A DNA stretch of 64,000 nucleotides, taken from Saprospiraceae bacterium. GTDB taxonomy: Bacteria > Bacteroidota > Bacteroidia > Chitinophagales > Saprospiraceae. The stretch spans positions 496,001 to 560,000 of the forward strand of contig JAWKLJ010000001.1 of NCBI GenBank assembly GCA_041392805.1, read 5' to 3'. How positions within the stretch are numbered: position 1 is the first letter of the stretch; each line of letters starts with the position of its first letter. The position numbers and the translations under genes are program-made. The notes beneath the pieces are model-generated. The model saw nothing but the letters and a program-made list of their open reading frames with translations, made no database searches and was not told the DNA's origin. Shown here one piece after another: positions 44,168-53,100 of this stretch.

Positions 44168-44329
44168 GAGCATGTTTGGAGGTCACCCTTTGGGCCTAAA
44201 ACTATCCCTTTTTCGCTGATACTTCGTTACTTTTTTCGTCCGTACCGAAGGGTATGAACTTCAAAAAGTGCCTAGTCTCAGCGAAAAATTGACACTTTTT
44301 GCCTCCAAAAGCGACCTCCAAACATGCTC
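44168..44329 (-). mobile_element. MITE, copy D (162 bp, opposite orientation)
   Basis: Same size and interior as copy C but inverted, with TAA (TTA on the other strand) on both sides (44165-44167 and 44330-44332). It ends 36 bases before the TTG start of the aminotransferase gene. Confidence 0.88.
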
Positions 44330-44365
44330 TAAGAAAGATACAACTTCAATCACTAATTTTCACCA

Positions 44366-45508
44366 TTGGCGCATTATGAAATCCCTTTTAACAAGCCCTA
44401 TCTGACCGGAAAAGAGGTTCATTACCTCTACCAGGCGGCGTATTCCGGGCATCTTTCTGGCAATGGCGAATTCACGCAAAAATGCCACCGCTTCTTTGAG
44501 GAACACTATGGCTTTGGCAAATGCCTACTGACCCACTCTTGCACCGACGCCCTGGAAATGGCAGCGCTGCTTTGTAATATACAGCCTGGCGATGAGGTGA
44601 TCATGCCCGCGTATACCTTTGTCTCTACCGCCAATGCCTTTGTACTGCGCGGCGCCAAAATCGTTTTTGCGGACAGCCGCCCAGACCACCCGGGTATCGA
44701 TGAAGAGGCTATCGAAGCCCTCATCAACGAAAAGACTAGGGTCATCGTACCGGTTCATTACGCTGGGGTTGCCTGCGATATGGATAAAATCATGGCCCTG
44801 GCCGATAAATATGGGCTTTGGGTTGTTGAAGATGCGGCCCAGGGCATTGATAGCTTTTATACCGGAAAAGACGGCGTAAAAAGGGCACTGGGAGCAATAG
44901 GTCATTTAGCCGCTTTTTCCTTTCATGAGACAAAAAATATTACCGCTGGCGAAGGAGGCATGCTGGTGATAAATGAAAAATGTTTGCAAAACAGAGCCGA
45001 AATTATTTGGGAAAAGGGAACCAACCGCTCTGCCTTTTTTAGAGGGGAGGTGAAAAAATACGGCTGGATTGATGTTGGTAGTTCCTTCCTACCCTCTGAA
45101 ATAAGCGCGGCCTTCCTTTGGGCTCAGATAGAAAATCTAAAGGCCATTCAACAGCAGCGGACCCGCCACTGGACAGCCTACTACAAGGGCTTAACGCAAT
45201 GGTCTGAACAATCAGGGGTTCGACTCCCTTCCATCCCGGCCTATGCCACAAACAATGCACATATCTTTTATTTGGTATGCCAATCCTTGCAACAGAGAAC
45301 CCAGCTCCTGCAATACCTTCATGAAAATGCCGTGCATGCGGTTTTTCACTATTTGAGTTTGCATAAAAGTAACTTCTACCAGGACAAACACGATGGCCGC
45401 ATATTAACTCAATCGGATCGATATACGGATTGCCTTTTGCGCTTGCCCATGTACTACGAACTGGACGCTACAGATATGATCTCCGAACTATTAAGCAAGT
45501 TTAATTAA
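44366..45508 (+). CDS. dTDP-4-amino-4,6-dideoxygalactose transaminase-like protein
   Basis: PLP enzyme of the DegT/DnrJ/EryC1 family, closest in pattern to WecE/RffA, which aminates a dTDP-keto sugar for surface polysaccharides. 380 residues. PLP-site residues: FSFHETKNITAGEGG with the Lys, VVEDAAQGIDSFY with the Asp, and GDEVIMPAYTFVSTANAF. The most likely start is TTG at 44366, giving MAHYEIPFNKPYLTGKE; an in-frame TAA upstream excludes an earlier start. No other sugar genes are adjacent, which is unusual; the MITE just upstream may have changed its promoter. Confidence 0.88.
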   Translation: MAHYEIPFNKPYLTGKEVHYLYQAAYSGHLSGNGEFTQKCHRFFEEHYGFGKCLLTHSCTDALEMAALLCNIQPGDEVIMPAYTFVSTANAFVLRGAKIVFADSRPDHPGIDEEAIEALINEKTRVIVPVHYAGVACDMDKIMALADKYGLWVVEDAAQGIDSFYTGKDGVKRALGAIGHLAAFSFHETKNITAGEGGMLVINEKCLQNRAEIIWEKGTNRSAFFRGEVKKYGWIDVGSSFLPSEISAAFLWAQIENLKAIQQQRTRHWTAYYKGLTQWSEQSGVRLPSIPAYATNNAHIFYLVCQSLQQRTQLLQYLHENAVHAVFHYLSLHKSNFYQDKHDGRILTQSDRYTDCLLRLPMYYELDATDMISELLSKFN

Positions 45509-45644
45509 AGGATCTTTTTTTAGCCGAGCGAGACATCAGCAGTTTAGCCAGGTACTACTTCGGTAAACTTCTGATGTCAAAGGCTCCCATAGTTACAAGT
45601 TTTTAAAGACAGACAGGTAACTTTGTTAGGCTAAATCTGGTCGC

Positions 45645-46103
45645 CTATACGACTTGTCTTACGTTGACTGCACTGGGTCCTTTGGGGCCCATTTCTACTT
45701 CGAAAGTTACGCGATCATTTTCCTTGATTTGATCTTCGACATTATTGATATGCACAAAGATGCTGTCTTCTGTTTCCATATCAATAATAAAGCCATATCC
45801 TTTTTCATCATTGAAAAATTTGACAAGCCCCTTGCGGACGCGATCCATAGGTGAATGATCCTTGGGTGGTACCCCAATGTGGATGTCTTCCGCCTTGATT
45901 TTTTTCTTTTTTGTAGGATCTGGTGGCGTGGAGGTGAGAAAGCCATTTTCATCAACATAGGAGAGCATTTCTTCGAAAGTCTTTGTACCGCCTTCCGCTT
46001 TTTCTACCTTGCGCTGTTCCCTGCGTTCTACTTTGTCTTGCTTTTTCTTCCTGCGCTTCTTTTCTTTTTCTTTCTTGTTAAATGACTGCTGCGATTTTGC
46101 CAT
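45645..46103 (-). CDS. Cold-shock domain protein with basic N-terminal extension
   Basis: A 152-residue protein. The C-terminal 65 residues are a cold-shock domain: RKGLVKFFNDEKGYGFIIDMETEDSIFVHINNV with RNP1 (KGYGFI) and RNP2 (IFVHI) motifs. The N-terminal half is highly basic (KKEKEKKRRKKKQDKVERREQRK), then an acidic linker. Binds single-stranded nucleic acid; the extended form is typical of Bacteroidota. Confidence 0.93.
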   Translation of the reverse strand: MAKSQQSFNKKEKEKKRRKKKQDKVERREQRKVEKAEGGTKTFEEMLSYVDENGFLTSTPPDPTKKKKIKAEDIHIGVPPKDHSPMDRVRKGLVKFFNDEKGYGFIIDMETEDSIFVHINNVEDQIKENDRVTFEVEMGPKGPSAVNVRQVV

Positions 46104-46248
46104 GGATCAATTTTAGTTAATAATATTCCCACCTTAGTATGAACCATTGGCAAACAGATGTACAAAAAATGCCTACCCTCAGCCCTTCATTTAGCGAGGA
46201 AAGACAAATTTATCGAAATTTCTTCAGATTGTACGGTTTTAAATAGAG

Positions 46249-46857
46249 TTATACCTCATTTTGTTCAACCAATTCCAGCCGCTTAACGATTGTATTTGGT
46301 TTTAGCAGGGTGCCAGGTGACAATACGGCGTTAGCGCCAACCCTTACACCATCGCCAACCAATGCACCAAATTTTTCTATCGGGGTTTCCATCCTGGTAC
46401 CGTTTATCAACACGCTTATTTTTTTATTCACTCTTTCATTATAATGGTTGGCGGTCAGCGCCCCAGCTTCAAAATTGACCTGGCTACCAATGATACTGTC
46501 GCCAATAAAATTGAAATGCGCAACAGCACTTTGTGGGAAAACAATGCTTGTTTTTAACTCACAACTCGGTCCGATGATAACAGATGGAGCTAAATAAACG
46601 CCTCCTCTTAGATAGACATGGGCACCTACGAAGCAATTTGCGCCAATGATAACAGGTGCCTTTAGCACCGCTCCCTGTTCTATTTTTGCTGTTTTGTGAA
46701 TGGCGATTCCATTGTCAATTTGGTAATCTTTTCCTAAGGTAGTCATCCAAACTATTAATAATTCAGGAAGCATTTGTGGTATCTCCCATGGAGCCAGGGA
46801 AGCTAAATTGGGAAAGGTTCGCGAGAAGTCTGCTATAAAATCGTCGATCACCAGCAT
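46249..46857 (-). CDS. Left-handed beta-helix acyl- or nucleotidyl-transferase-like protein
   Basis: A 202-residue protein made of hexapeptide repeats (AKIEQGAVLKAPVIIGANCFVGAHVYLRGGVYLAPSVIIGPSCELKTSI..., GVRVGANAVLSPGTLL). It resembles the C-terminal domain of GlmU/LpxA-type proteins in Bacteroidota without the uridyltransferase part. His at VAHFNFIGDS may be catalytic. Exact substrate unknown. Confidence 0.78.
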   Translation of the reverse strand: MLVIDDFIADFSRTFPNLASLAPWEIPQMLPELLIVWMTTLGKDYQIDNGIAIHKTAKIEQGAVLKAPVIIGANCFVGAHVYLRGGVYLAPSVIIGPSCELKTSIVFPQSAVAHFNFIGDSIIGSQVNFEAGALTANHYNERVNKKISVLINGTRMETPIEKFGALVGDGVRVGANAVLSPGTLLKPNTIVKRLELVEQNEV

Positions 46858-46924
46858 ATAAATCTTTCAATTGGAATTTATCAAACAAAAAAACCTTCTT
46901 TGGCAATTTTTGACTGAGAGGTCA

Positions 46925-47461
46925 TTATCGCTTCCGGTTCAGTTTTCGAAATAGCCGGGGGCCATACCAGAGCCATAGCCCGGTCAATAGCAAAATAAGA
47001 AGTCCTAGTCCCAGGAGATTCATACTAACGACTTTAAAAAGATCGCTGATGATGGAACCGTCATGAATTTGCTCTATCCAATCTGAATGTCGCCTGGCAA
47101 TGAACAAGACCTCGGCAGTTGTACAATCTACCTGGACTTCCCACCACCCTTGCTCAAAGAGGACTTTTGCGATGCCTTTCCCTGGCCTAACATCAATTCG
47201 ATCAATGGGGTTACCTGTTTGTTCCGGAAATTTCGCGTAGAAGGCGGCGGTGGCGGCATGGGCAATCGCCTCCATTGGTTTCCAATCCGCCATATTTTGG
47301 CTAACGCCTTTTTGCGTGGGCGGTTGTATCCACGCCACATCCTTTTTCCAGGCCAGAAAAATGCCAGTCAAGGCACTGACAAGCAACAAAATGGCCAAGG
47401 CCAAGCCCAAATATTTGTGATAAACCCTATATTTTCTTAAACTTTTGGTGATCCGTGACAA
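46925..47461 (-). CDS. PepSY-associated membrane protein
   Basis: A 178-residue protein with helices near both ends. KYRVYHKYLGLALAILLLVSALTGIFLAWKKDV at the N-terminus and LFKVVSMNLLGLGLLILLLTGLWLWYGPRLFRKL at the C-terminus flank a periplasmic PepSY-like domain (IDRIDVRPGKGIAKVLFEQGWWEVQVDCTTAEVLFIARRHSDWIEQIHDGS). Such proteins often occur with iron-uptake systems; none is visible here. It is 14 bases after trpS on the same strand, an operon by distance. Confidence 0.85.
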   Translation of the reverse strand: MSRITKSLRKYRVYHKYLGLALAILLLVSALTGIFLAWKKDVAWIQPPTQKGVSQNMADWKPMEAIAHAATAAFYAKFPEQTGNPIDRIDVRPGKGIAKVLFEQGWWEVQVDCTTAEVLFIARRHSDWIEQIHDGSIISDLFKVVSMNLLGLGLLILLLTGLWLWYGPRLFRKLNRKR

Positions 47462-47475
47462 GGCACTTTGATTTA

Positions 47476-48489
47476 TTAAAACTGGATGTTTTGCAGTCCA
47501 GTCAAGGCTTTTACTTCTTTCACGGTTTCCTGAGCTCTTTTTCTAATCTCCGCCGAAGATGCTTTAATTTGTGCTTTCACCGCTTTTTTATCTGCCAGCA
47601 ATGCTTTCTTTTTTTCCTGGATAGGTGCACTAACAGCGACCAGTGCATCCGCAACCGCCTGCTTTAGGTCAACATATTTTAATTGCCCGGCCTGATAATC
47701 TGCCATCAAACTAGTGTAAGTATCCATTTGTTTAGCCGCTTTTAGTAGACTAAACAAGTTTTCAACCCCAGGGCTCATTTCACCTTCAGGTGTTTCGCCT
47801 GTATCTGTTACTGCCGACCTTATTTGTTTTCTAATCTTACTTTCATCTGCAAAAACATCTATATTATGCTTTTCTCCCAAACTCGCACTCATCTTGCGTA
47901 GTGGATCGGCAGTAGACATTACCTTGGGGATTTCTGTAAACAAGGGTTCAGGACAAACGAAAAAATCCTTGCCCATGATATGATTAAAGCGCAAGGCAAT
48001 ATTGCGAGAAAGCTCCAAGTGTTGCTCCTGGTCTTTGCCAACCGGCACATAATGGGCTTGATAGATCAAAATGTCCGCTGCCTGCAAGACGGGGTAGTCA
48101 AATAATCCTGCCGAAATAAAACTATCTTCGCTTTTCTCTGAACTTTGCGCACTTTTATCTTTGAACTGGGTCATTCGGGTCAACTGGCCATAGGAGGCAA
48201 AACAGTTGAGAATCCAGCTCAGTTCAGCATGCTCCGGTACAAGTGATTGAATGAACACCGTTTCCTTGTCGATCCCACAGGCCAAAAGATTAAAAGCCAG
48301 TTCCCATACATTTTCCCGCAGCTTTTTAGGATCATAGGGCATGGTCATCGCATGATAATCAACAATCCCATAAATACAGTCGTAATCTTGCTGTAGTCGC
48401 ACCCAATTTTCAATGGCACCAAAATAGCGGCCAAAGTGAAGATTTCCAGTAGGTTGAATACAAGAAAGTACGGTCTTCTTTTCCATCAC
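47476..48489 (-). CDS. trpS: Tryptophanyl-tRNA synthetase
   Basis: Class I synthetase that charges tRNA-Trp. 337 residues, a normal bacterial length. The HIGH-type motif is PTGNLHFGRYFGAI (about residues 12-25), and the KMSKS-type motif is LRKMSASLGEKHN (about 196-208). The region DYHAMTMPYDPKKLRE and the DQEQHLELSRNIA segment are typical for TrpRS. Confidence 0.97.
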   Translation of the reverse strand: MMEKKTVLSCIQPTGNLHFGRYFGAIENWVRLQQDYDCIYGIVDYHAMTMPYDPKKLRENVWELAFNLLACGIDKETVFIQSLVPEHAELSWILNCFASYGQLTRMTQFKDKSAQSSEKSEDSFISAGLFDYPVLQAADILIYQAHYVPVGKDQEQHLELSRNIALRFNHIMGKDFFVCPEPLFTEIPKVMSTADPLRKMSASLGEKHNIDVFADESKIRKQIRSAVTDTGETPEGEMSPGVENLFSLLKAAKQMDTYTSLMADYQAGQLKYVDLKQAVADALVAVSAPIQEKKKALLADKKAVKAQIKASSAEIRKRAQETVKEVKALTGLQNIQF

Positions 48490-48575
48490 GCAGATTTCAT
48501 CGATTTAGTAAAATATAAAAAATTCTCGCGTTGACCTCCTCAAGCATAACGATTAGGCAAAAAAAGGAGCAAGGA

Positions 48576-48968
48576 TTAGTCATTCAAACCAAAGCCAGCA
48601 ATAACAGAGATTTCAACATTGACAAATTTGGGTAAATTGGCAACTTCTACTAATTCTCTGGCAGGGGCCGTAGCTTCGTTGAAATACGTAGCATATACTA
48701 CATTAATTCTGCTGTATTGGTTCATATCACTCACAAAAACGGAGCATTTGATCACATCCTCGAAGCCTAGCCCTGCTTCTTCCAGGATGGCCTTAATATT
48801 TTGCATCACCTGGTGGGTTTCCGCTTCAATGGTCTCGGTCACCAATTCGCCTGTTGCGGGATTGATGGCAATCTGCCCAGAAGCATAAAGTGTGTCACCA
48901 TGGATAATCGCTTGATTGTAGGGCCCCACGGGTGCGGGGGCATTGGGGGTATTAATGATTTTTTTCAT
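48576..48968 (-). CDS. RidA-family enamine/imine deaminase
   Basis: About 130 residues from MKKIINTPNAPAPVGPYNQAI; a start eight codons earlier is possible but adds a non-conserved leader. Family hallmarks: the first half YASGQIAINPATGELV, QVMQNIKAILEEAGLGFEDVIKCSVFVSDMNQY, and the end PARELVEVANLPKFVNVEISVIA with the catalytic Arg in PARE. Hydrolyses reactive 2-aminoacrylate produced by PLP enzymes. Confidence 0.95.
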   Translation of the reverse strand: MKKIINTPNAPAPVGPYNQAIIHGDTLYASGQIAINPATGELVTETIEAETHQVMQNIKAILEEAGLGFEDVIKCSVFVSDMNQYSRINVVYATYFNEATAPARELVEVANLPKFVNVEISVIAGFGLND

Positions 48969-49057
48969 GCCTGCAAAATAGGATAAAAACACAAAAAGCC
49001 CCTCATCTTAACTATGTTGGATGGGAGCTTAATGCCAATATATCTTAAAAAAAAAGG

Positions 49058-49252
49058 TTAATCCTCGTATTCTGCTTTAACGAGCATCTTTCCACGATAA
49101 AACATATTGCCTTCCGCGTCATAATAAGCGCGGTGATAGATATGCTTTTCGCCAGTTGCGGAGCATGTCGCTACTTGTGGTGTAGCTGCTTTCTTATGCG
49201 TTCTGCGTTTGTGTTTACGCTGCTTCGATACCCTACTCTTGGGATGTGCCAT
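49058..49252 (-). CDS. rpmF: 50S ribosomal protein L32
   Basis: A 64-residue basic protein. MAHPKSRVSKQRKHKRRTHKK is the standard N-terminus (MAVPK.R.SK.R...RR.H in most), and the tail with YHRAYYDAEGNMFYRGK is usual in Bacteroidota. It lacks the zinc-ribbon Cys pairs found in some other bacteria; one Cys remains. It is paired with the DUF177 gene as in most bacteria. Confidence 0.97.
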   Translation of the reverse strand: MAHPKSRVSKQRKHKRRTHKKAATPQVATCSATGEKHIYHRAYYDAEGNMFYRGKMLVKAEYED

Positions 49253-49309
49253 TATACAGTAATTTAAATTATCCTCAACGGATTAGTGCGAAAAAATGTC
49301 GATACTTTC

Positions 49310-49828
49310 TTATTTCTTAAGCTTTTTGAGCTCATCCCAAATGGGGTTGCTATCTGGTTCTTCTTCCGAAGGCTGCTCCAAATGGGACAGCATTTCTTCA
49401 TCACAAGGCCGATTTTTTTCTGCCTTACAATCGTAGGTCTTGATGATTGGCAGTGATAGGCAAATAAATTCGTAAATGTATTTGGCTACACTTAACTTTG
49501 GGGTTTCGGGGTTTATATAGATCACCTCGGCATCCTCAAAAGTTTCTTCCAATGAAAATTTAACCAACAATCGTTCCCTACCTTGAATAGGCAGATTGAT
49601 CGGCGCCAAACAACGATCACAGTCGGTTTTAATAGTCCCTTCAAACTGGAACCACAACTCGTACATGTCGGGCTGTTTATCCAGCGAAAGTTCCACCTTT
49701 ACCGCGCCATCTTGAATGGGCGAACTTTCAAATTGCTTAAAGAAAAAGGCATCAATGTCAAAAATGTAATCATGCTGCCCCGGGAATAAACCGCGGATGG
49801 GGATTACAAAGGATACTAGCGGATCCAT
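49310..49828 (-). CDS. DUF177 (YceD) protein
   Basis: A 172-residue protein of the YceD/DUF177 family that usually precedes rpmF and is linked to 23S rRNA accumulation in E. coli and plants. Motif GTIKTDCDRCLAPINLPIQGRERLLVKF contains the CxRC pair. The second pair is in YDCKAEKNRPCDEEM near the end. It is 57 bases before rpmF on the same strand. Confidence 0.93.
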   Translation of the reverse strand: MDPLVSFVIPIRGLFPGQHDYIFDIDAFFFKQFESSPIQDGAVKVELSLDKQPDMYELWFQFEGTIKTDCDRCLAPINLPIQGRERLLVKFSLEETFEDAEVIYINPETPKLSVAKYIYEFICLSLPIIKTYDCKAEKNRPCDEEMLSHLEQPSEEEPDSNPIWDELKKLKK

Positions 49829-50179
49829 TGCTAGTAATTTTTCATTAAGTGAAACTCCTCATTAGGAGCATGTTAAAATCGTTTATTTTAAACGGACCGC
49901 AAAGATAGCTTTTTTCCTTAAAACTTAATGCATCTTATCCTAAACTTTTTGCAGCAAAAGGCCCTTCTTCAACTTTTTTCACTATCCTCAATAATTTAAT
50001 GGTCACTTAACACCATAGGGGGCAAATAAAACGTTAGTTATGGCTAGACGCTTTACCAGCACTAAGAATATAGGCTAAAAACACCCCAGTGCAATAGATC
50101 ACGCTATCCTCAGCAAAACAGACTGGCTTTTTCTTCTTTTGTCTGGTATTTATTATTGCACTATCCCAAAAGTTATCCT
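49829..50179. other. Divergent intergenic region
   Basis: Region between DUF177 (minus) and the large adhesin (plus). Promoters for both are expected here. TTAGGAGCATGTTAAAATCG at 49862 weakly recalls the MITE end but has no partner. No gene found. Confidence 0.5.
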
Positions 50180-53100
50180 ATGCTATCTATTTACAACACC
50201 CGGCTGAAAGGCTATGGCAGGAATACTCATTTGCATGCGAATAAAAAAACTGTGATTCCTCCAGGCTTGTTTGGCCTCCTACTTCTTTTTACCTCCCTTC
50301 CCTTTTGGGGAAATTCCCAAGTGATTTGGCAAGAACATTTTGATACCATTCCTGAAGGCACCCAACAAAGTCCCGGGCGCTGGACAACTGCTCATCACGA
50401 TTGTGACCCATCGCCAGGAACGGACCAATGGGGCGTTTATGGCGGGCGTTTTGTTGTCCAAGATATGGAGGGCTTTAATTGTGCTGATGAGGCTGGAGAT
50501 GGCCAAAATACCTTTACCACCGCATTTATAGATATCTCTTCCTACCCTTGTGTACAACTGTCCATTGACCTGGATAAGGCAGGTGAACTCAACTGTAGCT
50601 TTCCTGCTGCTCCTTTTAACGACGTACATGGCACCCAGGATCAAATAGTGGTGACCTATTCCGTAAATGGAGGAGATTCCTGGCAGCCTTTAGCCTATAT
50701 TTGTGGAGATTCGGGCCTTCCTATGACGGTGTCAACCGATAGTATCCAAGGCGATAGCTTATCCATCAAAATAACCATAGGCAACAAGACTGAAAGTGGC
50801 GTGTATTTCTTTGACAATATCATCATCGAGGCTGCTTCCCTCCCCCCTACTTTACCCGCCATCGGGCCTTTCTGCCACCAGGATTCGTCTATTCTTTTGC
50901 CAACTGCACCAGATAATATTACAGGAACCTGGTCTGGCCCTGGGCTTACTGATAGCAATACCTTTCATCCATCCCTTGTCGATCCTGGCGTCAGTACCCT
51001 AACGTTCAGCCCTGATCCAGGCCAATGTGCGGATACCAGCAGCCTTGCCATCTTGGTGAATTTGGCACCTGAAATCCAAGAAATGGATGATGTAAGCGCC
51101 TGTGATTTTTTCACCTTACCTGTAATTTCGGGTACTCACCTAACGGGTAACCAAGCCTATTTCACAGCGGCCAACGGCCTTGGCGACCGCCTTCAGCCAG
51201 GCGATCGGATTACTTCATCCATTACGCTTTTTATCTATGATGCTGCTGGAGGGTGCGCAGATCAAAAACAATTTACCATTACCATTATTCCTCAACCGGT
51301 CATTGACGATCTTCCTGACCAGGTAGCTTGTGATTTTTTCGTCTTACCAACGATCACCGGCACTAATATATCAAATAATGTAGCTTACTTTAGTGGTACC
51401 AACGGCACCAATGACCGCTTCAGCCCCGGTGACACCATTAGAACAGATCGGGTGCTTTTTATCTGGGATAATAATGTAGGCTGCCTCCAGCAACAAGCCT
51501 TTCAGCTGACGATTAACTCATCCCCTCAAGTTTCTTTGTCGCCAGAAAACATTACCTGCGCCGGCGCTGCGGAAGGCCAAATTACTAGTAATGTTATCTC
51601 CGGATCATCCCCGTTTACATACGATTGGAACGTTGATCAATTCGATGGAATGCCAAACCTTTCTGACCTCGAAGCCGGTAGCTACTATCTTACGGTTACG
51701 GATGGCAATGACTGCCAAACTATTGCTGCTGTAAGCTTGAGCGAACCTGAAATGCTTGCCCTACGCTGTGCAGAAAACACTCCGGTTTCAATAGTCGGTG
51801 GCAATGACGGCATCGCCAGTATTACCTTTAGTGGGGGTGTGGCCCCTTACACACTTGCGTGGGACAATGGCAACCTAAATGGCGGTCAAAATCAGCCGAC
51901 TGCAGATACCATTTCTATCACCCAATTAGCGGCAGGGAATTATTCTTTAGTCCTGACAGATGCTAATAATTGTACCTCAGCATGCCATTTCACCATTACA
52001 GATCCAAACTGTCATTTGGGGGTGACAGCTACTGCTATCGACCTATCTTGCCATGATGCCCAGGACGGACAAATTAATTTGACCTTAGCTAATGGCGAGC
52101 CCCCATTTACCTTTATCTGGAGCGACCCTAGCCTGGATGGTTTGCAAAACCCAAGCAATTTGCAGGCAGGCACCTATCTGGTTACCGTTAGCGATAACAA
52201 TGGTTGCCAGGTGCTTACCTCTTCCACGGTCACTGCTCCAAGAGCCCTGCAGTTAAATGGATTAAGTACGACAGGCGTTCAATCTGCCGGAGCTAGTGAT
52301 GGCCGTGTTGCAGTAAATATCCAGGGCGGAACTGCTCCCTATCTGCTAGCATGGTCGGGCCCTCTAAATGGCTCACAAGCTGCTGCTGCTAGTGGCCTTT
52401 TCGCCTTGGATGGACTGCCTGAAGGAACCTATAGCCTCCAACTTACGGATAACAACGATTGTACCACTACTATTGATTTTACGATCGCTGGATTCAATTG
52501 CCGCCTGAATATCGCCCTCCAAGGAACAGATTTGAGTTGTAATGGCAATCAAACAGGGCGTATTCTATTGACCATTCAAAACGGTATCTCTCCCTTTGAA
52601 ATAGATTGGGGTATTGATACACTAGATGGCCAAAGGCTTCTCAACAACCTGACAGCCGGAACATACACGGTAAGCGTCAAAGACGGCAATGGCTGCCAAA
52701 CCGAAGCTACTACTACGCTGACCGAACCTTCGGCATTGAGCCTGGATTGTGGGCTCGTTCAAGAAGCCTCCGCCCCCGGCAGAAGCGATGGATCTGCAAC
52801 CATCCAGGTGGCTGGCGGCACTCCTCATTATACCGTCGATTGGGACAATAGTATCGTTTTTGGATCCGAGCATTTATCTATTCCTGGTGCAATAAACCTT
52901 AAAAATCTCAGTGAAGGCAATTATACCGTCTTCCTTTTTGATGACAATAGTTGCATGACCAGCTGTAACTTTTTTGTGGAAGAAGCCTGTCTTGCAAGTG
53001 AAAACAATATACTAATGGATATGTGTCCAGGTGAACAGCTGGTAGTCAATGGACGGCTGTACGATGAAACGAATCCAAGCGGGAAAGAAGTTATCCCCAA

